A stretch of 64,000 nucleotides of DNA. Source: Streptomyces hygroscopicus (lineage in GTDB: Bacteria > Actinomycetota > Actinomycetes > Streptomycetales > Streptomycetaceae). Below the pieces are notes generated by a model. That model was not told where the DNA came from. It saw only the letters and a list, made by a program, of their open reading frames with translations, and did no database searches. Location of the stretch: assembly GCA_002021875.1 (NCBI GenBank), contig CP018627.1, positions 7,440,001-7,504,000 on the forward strand, written 5' to 3'. The translations under genes were made by a program, and so were the position numbers. Below are positions 46,063 to 54,682 of the stretch, piece after piece. The stretch's first letter is position 1; each line of letters opens with the position of its first letter.

Positions 46063-47445
46063 ATGCGCAGAAGCGCGTCCGTCCTCGCCGCCCTCGTGGC
46101 GCTGACCGCCCTCAGCGGCTGCGGTGGCAACGGTAAGAACGACACCGGCAATGCCGGCCGGGCCCCGGGCCCCGAGGCCCTCAAGGACGCCAAGGGGCCC
46201 GTCACCGTCACCCTGTGGCACGGCCTCGGCGACACCAATGCCGTCGCGCTCCAGAAGCTCGTCGACCGGTTCAACGACCAGCAGCGCGGCAAGATCAAGG
46301 TCAAGGCCGTCTACCAGGGCCAGTACCCCGACGTACTCGCCAAGTACACCGCCGCCATCCGCGACAAGAGCACCCCGAGCCTGCTGCTCTCCTACGACAT
46401 CAGCACCGGCTTCCTGCATGACGCGGGCCAGACCGTGCCCGCTCAGGACCTGGCCGAGGCCAACCCCGGCACGCTGTCCCTGGACGACATCCGGCCCGCC
46501 GCGCGCAACTACTACAGCGCCCAGGGCAAGCTGATGGCCGTCCCCTTCAACACGTCGATGCCGATGCTCTATGTGAACGACGACCTGCTGAAGAAGGCGG
46601 GGCTGCCCGCGAACACGCCCCTGAACACCCTGGACCAGGTGGTCGCCGCCGCGAAGACCGTCCACCGTGAGGTACCGAGGGCCGGGGGCCTGGTCCAGCC
46701 CTTCGACACCTGGTGGATCGAGCAGTTGACCGCCGCCGCGGGGGTGCCCTACTGCGGACCCGACAACGGCCGTAAGGGGAGCACCGCGTCCAGTGTGAAG
46801 CTCACCAGTCCGCAGCAGCGCAAGGCCATCGGCGCCGTGAGCGATCTCTACACCAGTGGTGCCGGACTGGACACGGGCGAGGACGGTTCCAACGCCGTGA
46901 CCGCTTTCCAGCAGGGCAAGGTCGCGATGATGTTCAACAGCAGCGGGGCCGCCGGGAAGGTCAAGGAAGGCGCCGACTTCCGCTACCGCGCCCTGCCCTA
47001 TCCGCTGTCCGGTCCGGCCGCGACCTCCGGATCCGTCGTCGGCGGCGCCGCGATGTGGGTGAACGGTCCCGGTCACAGTGCCGCCGAGCAGGCCGCCTCC
47101 TGGCAGGTGGCCGCCTTCCTGGCCTCGCCCGCGTCCCAGGAGGAGTTCAGCCGCGCGACCGGCTACGCGCCCATCAACAAGAAGGTGGACGCTCTGCCCG
47201 GGCAGAAGAAGACGCTCGCCGCCCGACCCGATCTGAAGGCCGTCATCGACCAGTTCAACAGGACGCCCGCCACCACTGCCACGGCAGGGTGCCTCACCGG
47301 CGCGATGCCCACCGTGCGCGCCGATGTGCTCAGCCCGATCCAGTCCGCCTTCGCCGGAAAGACGCCGCTGGACGCCGCGCTGAAGAACGCCGAATCCGCC
47401 GCCAACCGCGACATCGAGCGCTACCGAGAGCAGGCAGGTCAGTGA
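46063..47445 (+). CDS. lipoprotein solute-binding protein, UgpB-like
   Basis: 460 residues. Signal peptide with lipobox LSGC (Cys about 23). The family 1 binding-protein fold opens with VTVTLWHGLGDTN and KAVYQGQYPDVLAKYTAAI, close to the glycerol-3-phosphate binding protein UgpB; VPFNTSMPMLYVNDDLLK and QGKVAMMFNSS follow. The likeness to UgpB rather than to maltose or cellobiose binders suggests a phosphorylated or polyol-containing ligand, but no ligand residue can be assigned by eye. GGAGG before the ATG. Overlaps copy B of the 2H gene. Confidence 0.9.
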   Translation: MRRSASVLAALVALTALSGCGGNGKNDTGNAGRAPGPEALKDAKGPVTVTLWHGLGDTNAVALQKLVDRFNDQQRGKIKVKAVYQGQYPDVLAKYTAAIRDKSTPSLLLSYDISTGFLHDAGQTVPAQDLAEANPGTLSLDDIRPAARNYYSAQGKLMAVPFNTSMPMLYVNDDLLKKAGLPANTPLNTLDQVVAAAKTVHREVPRAGGLVQPFDTWWIEQLTAAAGVPYCGPDNGRKGSTASSVKLTSPQQRKAIGAVSDLYTSGAGLDTGEDGSNAVTAFQQGKVAMMFNSSGAAGKVKEGADFRYRALPYPLSGPAATSGSVVGGAAMWVNGPGHSAAEQAASWQVAAFLASPASQEEFSRATGYAPINKKVDALPGQKKTLAARPDLKAVIDQFNRTPATTATAGCLTGAMPTVRADVLSPIQSAFAGKTPLDAALKNAESAANRDIERYREQAGQ

Positions 47446-48086
47446 TGCGAGAGAACCCCCACCGCTACGGAGTCTTCCTCCGCCCCGACCCGCGCACCTG
47501 CGCGGTGCTCGCCCGGCTGCATCTGCTCATGAAGCAGCAGTACGGCCTTGTCTCGTGCGCCGCGTTCCCGCCCCACGCGACCCTCGCGGGCAATGTGCAC
47601 GCCACGGTCACCGAGGAGGAGCTGATCGCGGTGCTGGATCCGCTGCTGTCCGAGGCCACGGCGTTCACCACGTACAACGCCGGTATCGAACGGCACGGCA
47701 AGGGGTTCGCGTACAACGTGCACCAGCTGCCGGACGGGACGCCCAACCCCGAGATGGTCGACCTGGCGCTCTCGGTGAACACCGCGATGGCGCCGGTGTC
47801 GACCATTCAGCCGGACTTTCTCTTCAAACCTTTCGACCCGGCGGAATTCCGGGCGCATCTGTCCGTGGCCTCCCATGAACTGACCCTGCGGCCCGACCTC
47901 TATGAGGAGATCGGGGAGTTCCTGGACACTCTCGACGCGGATCCGCCCAAGCGGTTCACCGCCGACACCATCTCGCTGTTCCGTTTCCACAGCGACGACT
48001 GGAACGCGCAGTGGTGGCGGGACATGACCTGGGTGCACGTCCGCAGTTGGCGGCTCGGGGGCGCGGAAACGGCCGTGACGGGCTGA
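47445..48086 (+). CDS. 2H phosphoesterase superfamily protein, copy B
   Basis: 213 residues. Motifs His44-Ala-Thr46 and His138-Leu-Ser140. Around 60 percent alike by eye to copy A, with the same termini and most differences in the middle, so an old duplication with possible substrate divergence. Translationally coupled (TGATG) to the binding-protein gene, which ties the enzyme to the transporter. Followed by a terminator hairpin. Confidence 0.87.
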   Translation: MRENPHRYGVFLRPDPRTCAVLARLHLLMKQQYGLVSCAAFPPHATLAGNVHATVTEEELIAVLDPLLSEATAFTTYNAGIERHGKGFAYNVHQLPDGTPNPEMVDLALSVNTAMAPVSTIQPDFLFKPFDPAEFRAHLSVASHELTLRPDLYEEIGEFLDTLDADPPKRFTADTISLFRFHSDDWNAQWWRDMTWVHVRSWRLGGAETAVTG

Positions 48087-48093
48087 GCGGGCC

Positions 48094-48131
48094 AGGCCCT
48101 GTCCCGCCTCCAGACCCGCCGGACAGGGCCT
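48094..48131. terminator. hairpin at the end of the transporter unit
   Basis: Perfect 11-bp stem AGGCCCTGTCC/GGACAGGGCCT with a 16-base loop, between convergent genes. Confidence 0.75.
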
Positions 48132-49161
48132 AGGCGCGGGCGTCGGCGCTGCAAGCCGTACCGGCCTCGGCGCCCGCGCGGAAGGTGCGGCGGTAGGCGG
48201 TCGGGCTGACGCCCACGGCCGCCTGGAAGTGCTGGCGCAGGGACGCGGGGGAGCCGAAACCCGCCTCACGCGCCACCTGGTCGACCGACAGATCGGTGTC
48301 CTCCAGGAGATGACGGGACCGCTCGACCCGCTGCCGGGTCAGCCACTGGCCCGGGCTGACGCCGACCTCCTCGCGGAAGCGGCGGGTGAAGGTCCGTACG
48401 CTCATCGACTCCTGGGCGGCCAGCTCCCGCAGCGAGATGGGCCGGTCCAGCCGGCCGAGCGCCCAGGCGCGCGCCGTCGTCGTGGTGGCCTGCTGGGGCT
48501 CGGGCAGCGGGCGCGGGATGTACTGGGCCTGGCCGCCGTCGCGGTGGGGCGGCACCAGGCTGTGCCGGGCGACGTCGTTGGCGACGGCCGTGCCGTGGTC
48601 GCGCCGCACCAGATGCAGACACAGATCGATCCCCGAGGCGACACCGGCCGAGGTGAGCACATCGCCGTCGTCCACGAACAGCACATTCGGATCGACCTTG
48701 ATCGTCGGGAAGAGTCGCTGGAATTGGCCGACGCTGGACCAATGGGTGGTGGCCGGGCGGCCGTCGAGAAGACCGGCGGCGGCGAGCACGAACGAACCGG
48801 TGCAGATGGACACCCAGCGCGCGCCCGGCCGGGCATGGGCGAGCGCGGCGGCGAGCGGCTCGGTCATCCGGCCCTCCTCGCGGACCGGGCCGAGTGCGTA
48901 CGAGGCGGGCACCAGGATGGTGTCGGCCTCGGCGAGGGCCTCCGGGCCGAGTTCCACGGCGATCGGGAAGTCGGCGTCCGTGGGCACCAGACCGGGCTCG
49001 ACGGTGCAGGTGACCACCTCGTACAGCCGCCGGCCGGCGGCGGAGCGGGCCTTGCCGAAGATCCGGTACGGAATGCCCAGCTCGAAGGGGATCACACCGG
49101 GGAGGGCGAGGACGACGACGCGATGGCGCCCGTTGGCCTTACCGGGCGGGGATTGTGGCAC
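48130..49161 (-). CDS. GlxA/FtrA-type AraC family regulator
   Basis: 343 residues. N-terminal DJ-1/PfpI-like domain (about 14-190) with the nucleophile-elbow Cys in VSICTGSFVLAAAGLLDG. C-terminal double HTH of AraC type (about 235-325: ISLRELAAQESMSVRTFTRRF and DQVAREAGFGSPASLRQHF). Divergent from the MFS gene, which it presumably controls. It ends on the terminator of the transporter unit and is probably not part of it. Confidence 0.9.
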   Translation of the reverse strand: MPQSPPGKANGRHRVVVLALPGVIPFELGIPYRIFGKARSAAGRRLYEVVTCTVEPGLVPTDADFPIAVELGPEALAEADTILVPASYALGPVREEGRMTEPLAAALAHARPGARWVSICTGSFVLAAAGLLDGRPATTHWSSVGQFQRLFPTIKVDPNVLFVDDGDVLTSAGVASGIDLCLHLVRRDHGTAVANDVARHSLVPPHRDGGQAQYIPRPLPEPQQATTTTARAWALGRLDRPISLRELAAQESMSVRTFTRRFREEVGVSPGQWLTRQRVERSRHLLEDTDLSVDQVAREAGFGSPASLRQHFQAAVGVSPTAYRRTFRAGAEAGTACSADARA

Positions 49162-49219
49162 TTCCGGCCTCCCGTCGTTCGGACATGGCCCCTCAAGGGG
49201 CGTGGCCCGATCCTAGCGA

Positions 49220-50608
49220 ATGCTGTCCCACGGGCCACTCGTCGTGACGGAACCGCTGTTCAATGCTGGTCCGGTGACGCAGACAACCGAACTTTCCGGA
49301 GCTCCCGAACAGGGCGAGCAGCCCGACCGGCCCCCACGACGGGCCCTCCCGCGCCTTCCGCACCGCGCCTGGTCGGTCGCCGCCGTCGCCTTCGTGACGA
49401 TCATCGGCGCCGCCGGATTCGCCTCCCTGCCCGGTCTGCTCATCGATCCACTCCACGACGAGTTCGGCTGGTCGCGCGGCACGATCGGGTTCGCGGTCTC
49501 CGTCAACCTCGCCCTCTATGGGCTCACCGCCCCCTTCGCCGCCGCTCTGATGGATCGCTTCGGCATCCGTAAGGTCATCGCGGCCGCGCTCGCCGTCATC
49601 GCGACCGGTGGCGGCCTTACGGTCTTCATGACCGAGCCCTGGCAGCTCATTCTCTGCTGGGGCGTGCTGGTCGGTCTCGGCAGCGGCTCCATGGCGCTGG
49701 CCTTCGCCGCCACCGTGACCAACCGGTGGTTCGTCGCCCAGCGCGGTCTGGTCACCGGCATCCTCACGGCGGGCGGGGCCTCCGGGCAGCTGATCTTTCT
49801 GCCGCTGCTCTCCTGGATCGTCGAACGGCACGACTGGCGGCCCGCCGCGCTGACCGTCGCGATCGCCGCACTGGCGATCGTCCCCCTGGTCTGGCTGCTG
49901 CTGCGCGACTACCCCTCGGACGTGGGGCTCGCCCCGTACGGCGCCGACGGGCCGCCCACCCCGCGGCCCGCACCCCGGCGCGGCGCGGCCCGGCGGGCCG
50001 TCAAGGCGCTCGCCTCGGCCTCGCGCACCGGCACCTTCTGGCTGCTCGCGGGCACCTTCGCGATCTGCGGCGCCTCGACGAACGGCCTCGTCAAGACCCA
50101 CTTCGTGCCCGCCGCGCACGACCACGGCATGCCGGTGACGGCCGCAGCGAGCCTGCTCGCCGTCATCGGCGTCTTCGACATCATCGGGACGGTGGCCTCC
50201 GGCTGGTTCACCGACCGCTTCGACGCGCGCCGGCTGCTGGCCATGTACTACGCGCTGCGCGGCCTCTCCCTGATGTTCCTGCCGATCCTGCTGGACGACG
50301 CGGTGCATCCGCCGATGATCTTCTTCATCGTCTTCTACGGTCTCGACTGGGTCGCCACCGTGCCACCGACCATGGCGCTGTGCCGGGAGCAGTACGGGGA
50401 GGACAGCGCGATCGTTTTCGGCTGGGTGCTCGCCTCCCACCAGGTGGGAGCCGGCGTCGTGGCCTTCGTGGGTGGTATGGCGCGGGACGCCTTCGGCTCG
50501 TACAACCTGGTCTGGTACGGCGCGGGGGCGCTGTGCGCGATCGCCGCGCTGATGTCGCTGGTGATCCGGCGCGGCCCGAACGTGCAGGCCGCGGCGGCGA
50601 CGGTCTAG
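49220..50608 (+). CDS. major facilitator superfamily transporter
   Basis: Up to 462 residues with twelve membrane helices. Loop 2-3 carries the MFS signature as DRFGIRKVIAAAL, repeated in the second half as DRFDARRLLAM. It resembles the OFA/monocarboxylate group (GFASLPGLLIDPLHDEFGWSRG). The first helix begins about residue 50, so the GTG at 49274 may be the true start. Probably exports or imports an organic acid; paired with the divergent AraC-type gene. Confidence 0.85.
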   Translation: MLSHGPLVVTEPLFNAGPVTQTTELSGAPEQGEQPDRPPRRALPRLPHRAWSVAAVAFVTIIGAAGFASLPGLLIDPLHDEFGWSRGTIGFAVSVNLALYGLTAPFAAALMDRFGIRKVIAAALAVIATGGGLTVFMTEPWQLILCWGVLVGLGSGSMALAFAATVTNRWFVAQRGLVTGILTAGGASGQLIFLPLLSWIVERHDWRPAALTVAIAALAIVPLVWLLLRDYPSDVGLAPYGADGPPTPRPAPRRGAARRAVKALASASRTGTFWLLAGTFAICGASTNGLVKTHFVPAAHDHGMPVTAAASLLAVIGVFDIIGTVASGWFTDRFDARRLLAMYYALRGLSLMFLPILLDDAVHPPMIFFIVFYGLDWVATVPPTMALCREQYGEDSAIVFGWVLASHQVGAGVVAFVGGMARDAFGSYNLVWYGAGALCAIAALMSLVIRRGPNVQAAAATV

Positions 50609-50612
50609 GGTC

Positions 50613-50667
50613 GCGCGGCCTTACGGGGCCCACGGAAGGCCGTACGGCGCCTTACGGAAGGCCGCGC
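50613..50667. terminator. hairpin between MFS and flavin reductase genes
   Basis: A 10-bp stem GCGCGGCCTT/AAGGCCGCGC encloses two copies of the CCTTACGG octamer and a smaller inner hairpin. Lies at the junction of convergent genes. Confidence 0.5.
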
Positions 50668-50671
50668 GGGC

Positions 50672-51307
50672 TCAGGGAAGCGCCGTGAACTCCCCGAAGG
50701 AGCCGCGATGGAAGAGCAGCGGCCCCGATCGCGCCGCGGGCTCGTCCGTTCCCAGGGCCCGGACGCGGCCCACCACGACCAGATGGTCGCCGCCCGTGTG
50801 CACGGCGTGGACCGCGCAGTCGATCCACGCCGGGACGTCCGCGAGACGCGGTGAGCCGGTGACGGGGGACGGTTCGTAGCGGACGCCCGCGAATTTGTCG
50901 GGGCGCCGGGAGCCGCTGACCGCGAAGGCGCGGCACAGCTCGCCCTGGTGGGCGCCCAGGACATTGACGCAGAAGACGCCCGCGCGGGCGATGCGCGGCC
51001 AGGTCGTGGAGGTGCGGGCGACCATGAAGGCGACAAGCGGCGGATCCAGGGACAGCGAGGCGAAGGACTGGCAGGCGAAGCCGGTCGGGCCGGTCCCGTC
51101 GACGGTGGCGATCACGGTGACCCCGCTGGCGAAATGGCCCAGCACGCGGCGGAATTCGGCGGGGTCGACCGGGGGCCGCTCATCGTCGCGCACACAGCGC
51201 AGCTCCGGCGGGGGCAGCGGTTCGACCGGTCGTACGGAGGCGGTCGGCGAGCCGGCCGCCCGGAGGTAGCGGACGGCGGTGGCGGCCATACCGGCGTGTC
51301 CCATCAT
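50672..51307 (-). CDS. flavin reductase family protein
   Basis: 211 residues. FMN-binding split barrel: FASGVTVIATVDG, GFACQSFASLSLDPPLVAFMV, and CHAVHTGGDH-like AVHAVHTGGDHLVVVGRV near residue 165. Small components of two-component monooxygenases, such as HsaB and HpaC, have this fold. GGGGGAC before the ATG. Third in a row behind the NDP-forming synthetase and enoyl-CoA hydratase, and so probably under the same operator. Its oxygenase partner is not in the window. Confidence 0.87.
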   Translation of the reverse strand: MMGHAGMAATAVRYLRAAGSPTASVRPVEPLPPPELRCVRDDERPPVDPAEFRRVLGHFASGVTVIATVDGTGPTGFACQSFASLSLDPPLVAFMVARTSTTWPRIARAGVFCVNVLGAHQGELCRAFAVSGSRRPDKFAGVRYEPSPVTGSPRLADVPAWIDCAVHAVHTGGDHLVVVGRVRALGTDEPAARSGPLLFHRGSFGEFTALP

Positions 51308-51391
51308 GGCCCGTCCCCCTTTCTTGGCTTGTCCGACGGCTTTCCTGACTTTTGTGACGGCTTTCCTGGCTTTTCTGGCGGCGTGGGTCTC

Positions 51392-52207
51392 TCAGCGGCC
51401 TCGGTAGACGGGGGGCCGGCGCTCGACGAACGCGCTCACACCCTCCTGAGCGTCGGCCGTGGTCATGTTGGTCTCCTGCGCCGCCGCCTCGGCGGCGAAC
51501 GCGGCCGGGCGGCCGGATTCCAGGGAGGCGTTCACCAGCGCCTTGGTGAGGGCGATGGCGCGGGTGGGGCCGGCCGCGAGGCGCTCGGCCCAGGCGCGGG
51601 CGGTCTTGGCCAGGTCGGCGTCCGGGACGACCCGGTTGACCAGGCCCAGCCGCTCGGCCTCGGTGGCGGGCAGCGCGTCGCCGAAGAACATCAGCTCCTT
51701 CGCGCGCTGCGGGCCGGTCAGCCGGGGCAGGAGATACGCACCGCCCCCGTCGGGGACCAGACCGCGGCGGATGAACACCTCGATGAAGACGGCCGATTCG
51801 GCGGCCAGCACCAGATCGCAGGCGAGGGCGAGATGGGCGCCGAGTCCGGCCGCGGTGCCGTTGACGGCGGCGATCACCGGCTTCTCGCAGTCCAGGACGG
51901 CGGAGATGAGCCGCTGCGCTCCGCCGCGGATCAGCCGGGCGACATCGCCCGCGACGCGTTCCGCCGCGGCCGGTGCGCCGCGCAGATCCGCTCCCGCGCA
52001 GAAGCCCTTGCCGGTGGCGGTCAGCACGACGGCCCGGACGGTCGGGTCCGCGGAGGCGTGGTCCAGCAGCGAAATCAGGTGTTCTCGCTGGTCGGGGGTG
52101 ATGGCGTTCATCGCGGCGGGGCGGTTGAGCGTGATCCACGAGACGCCGTTGTCAGTGGTGTGCCGTACAACGGAGTCAAGCGCTTCTTCGGGGGAGGGAG
52201 AGGTCAT
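51392..52207 (-). CDS. enoyl-CoA hydratase/isomerase
   Basis: 271 residues, crotonase fold. Oxyanion-hole Gly pair in GFCAGADL and NGTAAGLGAHLALACD; a catalytic acid is seen in FIRRGLVPDGGGAYLLPRL. Only 16 bases from the upstream synthetase gene. Hydrates the double bond made by the acyl-CoA dehydrogenases of the same set (inference). Confidence 0.9.
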   Translation of the reverse strand: MTSPSPEEALDSVVRHTTDNGVSWITLNRPAAMNAITPDQREHLISLLDHASADPTVRAVVLTATGKGFCAGADLRGAPAAAERVAGDVARLIRGGAQRLISAVLDCEKPVIAAVNGTAAGLGAHLALACDLVLAAESAVFIEVFIRRGLVPDGGGAYLLPRLTGPQRAKELMFFGDALPATEAERLGLVNRVVPDADLAKTARAWAERLAAGPTRAIALTKALVNASLESGRPAAFAAEAAAQETNMTTADAQEGVSAFVERRPPVYRGR

Positions 52208-52223
52208 GGGAACGCTCCATCGG

Positions 52224-54473
52224 TCAGCGGCAGATCGCCAGCGCGTCCAGTGCCACGGCGCCTTGGCCGCGTTCCAGCACCATCAGCGGATTGACGTCGA
52301 GTTCGGCGAGGTGGTCCCCGAGTTCCAGGGCCATGCGCTGGACACGCAGCACGACCTCCACGAGCGCGTCGACATCGGCCGGGGGAGCGCCGCGCACACC
52401 GTCGAGGAGGGCACGGCCGCGCAGTTCGGCGAGCATCGCGCGCGCCTGGTCCTCGCCGAACGGGGGAACGCGTACGGCGGCGTCGCGGAACACCTCGACG
52501 AGCACACCCCCTATACCCACGGTCACGGTCGGGCCGAAGAGGGTGTCATGGCTCATGCCGACGACCATCTCCACCCCGCGCTGGACCATCTGGCAGACCA
52601 GCACCCCGTCCAGCTCGACGCCTTCGCAGCGGGCGATGTCGGTGAGCTCCCGATAGGTGTCGCGGACCTGGCTGGCCGAGGTCAGCCCCAGCCGGACCAG
52701 CCCCAGCTCGGTCTTGTGGGCGAGCTGCGGCGCGGATGCCTTCATGACGACGGGATAGCCCACGAGCCCGGCGGCGCGGACGGCCGCGGCGGCGCTGGTC
52801 ACCAGCTGCTCGCGCGGCACCCGGATGCCGTACGCCCGCAGCAGCTGTTTCGCCGCGTGTTCGCTCAGGCGGCCTCCTGGGCGCAGCAGATCGCGCACCT
52901 TGCGCAGGGACGGGGACGGGGTGCGCGGGGCGTCGTCGAAGGGGGAGCGGTAGGAGGCGGTGAAGCGGTGGTGTCCCAGATAGGCGCGCACGGCGGTGAT
53001 GCAGTTGGCGAACGTACGGAAGGTGGCCACGCGCGAGGAGCCCAGCAGGGTGGTGCGGTAGGCGTCCTCGGTGCCGACCGGCGAGCCCCACACCACGCAC
53101 ACCAGCTTGTCCGTCTGTTCCGCCGCCTCCACCAGATCCTGTGCCAGCTTGTCGCTCATGGGCGGAAAGGGGCCGGTGATCGGGCAGATCAGCACGCCCA
53201 CGGCGGGATCGGCCAGGATCGCGTCGATGATCTTGCGGCCGCGCCAGTCGCCGACCGGGTGGCCGCCGTTGTCGACCGGGTTGGCGACGCTGAGATCGCC
53301 GGGTATCCACTGGTGGAGTTCGGCCTGCTTCTCGGTGGAGAGGGTGGGCAGGGTGAGGCCCGCAGCGGTGGCGAGGTCGGAGAAGTGGGCCCCGGTGCCC
53401 CCGGAGATCGAATACACCACGACGCCCTCGGCGAGCGGCGGGCGGGCGCGGGCGAGCAGCGCCGCCGTGTCCTGCAGCTCGTCCAGGCCGTCCACGCGGA
53501 TCACGCCGAACTGCCGCATGGCCGCGTCCACCACCGCGTCCGAGCCGGTCAGCTTGCCGGTGTGGGAGGCGGCCGTGCGGGCGCCGGTCTCGGTGCGGCC
53601 GACCTTCACGGCGACGACGGGCACCTTGGCGCGGGCGGCCCGGTCGGCGGCGAGGAGGAAGCTGCGGCCGTCCTTCAGCCCCTCCGCGTACAGGGCGATG
53701 GCGCCGACCTCGGGCCGGTCGGCGAAGTAGGAGATGAAGTCGGCGGTCTCCAGATCGGCCTCATTGCCGGTCGGGGCCCAGTGGCTGAGCCGGATACCGA
53801 GTTCCTGGAGGGTGAAGACCGGGCGGCCCTGGTGGCCTGACTGGGTGATGAGGGCGATGGCGGGCCCGTCGAGGTCGTCGCGGAACTTCTCGAAGGCGTT
53901 GAGGTTGGTGTTGGGGCCGAGCAGCCGCAGCCCGGCGCCGCGGGCCGCGGCGGCCAGCCGGGCCTGCGCGGCGGCGCCCTCGGGGCCGGTCTCGGCGAAG
54001 CCGGAGGCGAAGGCGACGGCGAACTTCACCTTGCTCCCGTCGAGTTCCTCGATGACCGGGAGCGGGTCACGGACGAGGAGGACGGCGAGGTCGACGGGTT
54101 CGGGCAGCGCGGCCACGGACGGTACGCACGGAATGCCGAAGACGGCGGGACGGGAGGGATGCACCGGGTGCAGCCGGGCGCCGACGCGTTCGGCCCAGGC
54201 CAGGAGCTGGCGGGTGATACCGGTGTTGGGACGGCCGTCCGCGTCGGAGGCGCCGATGAGGGCCACCGATTCGGGATGGAAGAAGCGGTCCAGATCGGGG
54301 ACGGCGGAGTGCAGCGGGCGCCCGCTGACGTCCACGTCGTCCGCGCCTTCGACGGTCCCGCCCGCCGCCTCCCTGCTGGAGGCGTGCACGGCGGGGCCGG
54401 GGGCGCGCCCGCAGGCGACGGCGCGGGCATGACGGGAGTTGGTGGTCAGGGTGCCGTAGGTCGATCCAAGCAT
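52224..54473 (-). CDS. NDP-forming acyl-CoA synthetase, fused alpha-beta
   Basis: 749 residues. The CoA-binding Rossmann domain (about 35-160: FFHPESVALIGASD), the ligase-CoA domain with phospho-His region (about 280-430), and an ATP-grasp domain (about 530-749: GYPVVMKASAPQLAHKTELGLVRLGL) run in the order of archaeal and bacterial acetate-CoA ligases. Converts an acid to acyl-CoA with ATP giving ADP. ATG chosen at MLGSTYG with AGGAG upstream; earlier frame is a shadow. First gene of a three-gene unit with the hydratase and flavin reductase. Confidence 0.93.
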   Translation of the reverse strand: MLGSTYGTLTTNSRHARAVACGRAPGPAVHASSREAAGGTVEGADDVDVSGRPLHSAVPDLDRFFHPESVALIGASDADGRPNTGITRQLLAWAERVGARLHPVHPSRPAVFGIPCVPSVAALPEPVDLAVLLVRDPLPVIEELDGSKVKFAVAFASGFAETGPEGAAAQARLAAAARGAGLRLLGPNTNLNAFEKFRDDLDGPAIALITQSGHQGRPVFTLQELGIRLSHWAPTGNEADLETADFISYFADRPEVGAIALYAEGLKDGRSFLLAADRAARAKVPVVAVKVGRTETGARTAASHTGKLTGSDAVVDAAMRQFGVIRVDGLDELQDTAALLARARPPLAEGVVVYSISGGTGAHFSDLATAAGLTLPTLSTEKQAELHQWIPGDLSVANPVDNGGHPVGDWRGRKIIDAILADPAVGVLICPITGPFPPMSDKLAQDLVEAAEQTDKLVCVVWGSPVGTEDAYRTTLLGSSRVATFRTFANCITAVRAYLGHHRFTASYRSPFDDAPRTPSPSLRKVRDLLRPGGRLSEHAAKQLLRAYGIRVPREQLVTSAAAAVRAAGLVGYPVVMKASAPQLAHKTELGLVRLGLTSASQVRDTYRELTDIARCEGVELDGVLVCQMVQRGVEMVVGMSHDTLFGPTVTVGIGGVLVEVFRDAAVRVPPFGEDQARAMLAELRGRALLDGVRGAPPADVDALVEVVLRVQRMALELGDHLAELDVNPLMVLERGQGAVALDALAICR

Positions 54474-54579
54474 CGGTATCCGCCACTCCTGCTCGTTGGC
54501 CAATAACCGGGCAGGTGACCGGGTGGTTCGGCGGCAAAACTGACGCCAAGTCACATTACCCAGTAGTCAGGTTACTGAA

Positions 54580-54594
54580 CTGACGGCCTGTCAG
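54580..54594. promoter_or_regulatory. regulon palindrome, site 4
   Basis: CTGACGGCCTGTCAG, 106 bases upstream of the NDP-forming synthetase gene, a placement like that of site 1 before the other synthetase. Confidence 0.8.
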
Positions 54595-54682
54595 GAATGC
54601 TCGGGGCGGGGGGAACACGCAGGGTGACGGCGGGGGCGGCGGAATGCGCGCCTGGTCGCGCCCCCCGGTGCCCGCTCCGCGG

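Noticed and set aside
50672..51307. Flavin reductase as HsaB of a steroid ring-cleavage operon
   Set aside because: No HsaA, HsaC or HsaD genes nearby; family alone does not support it.
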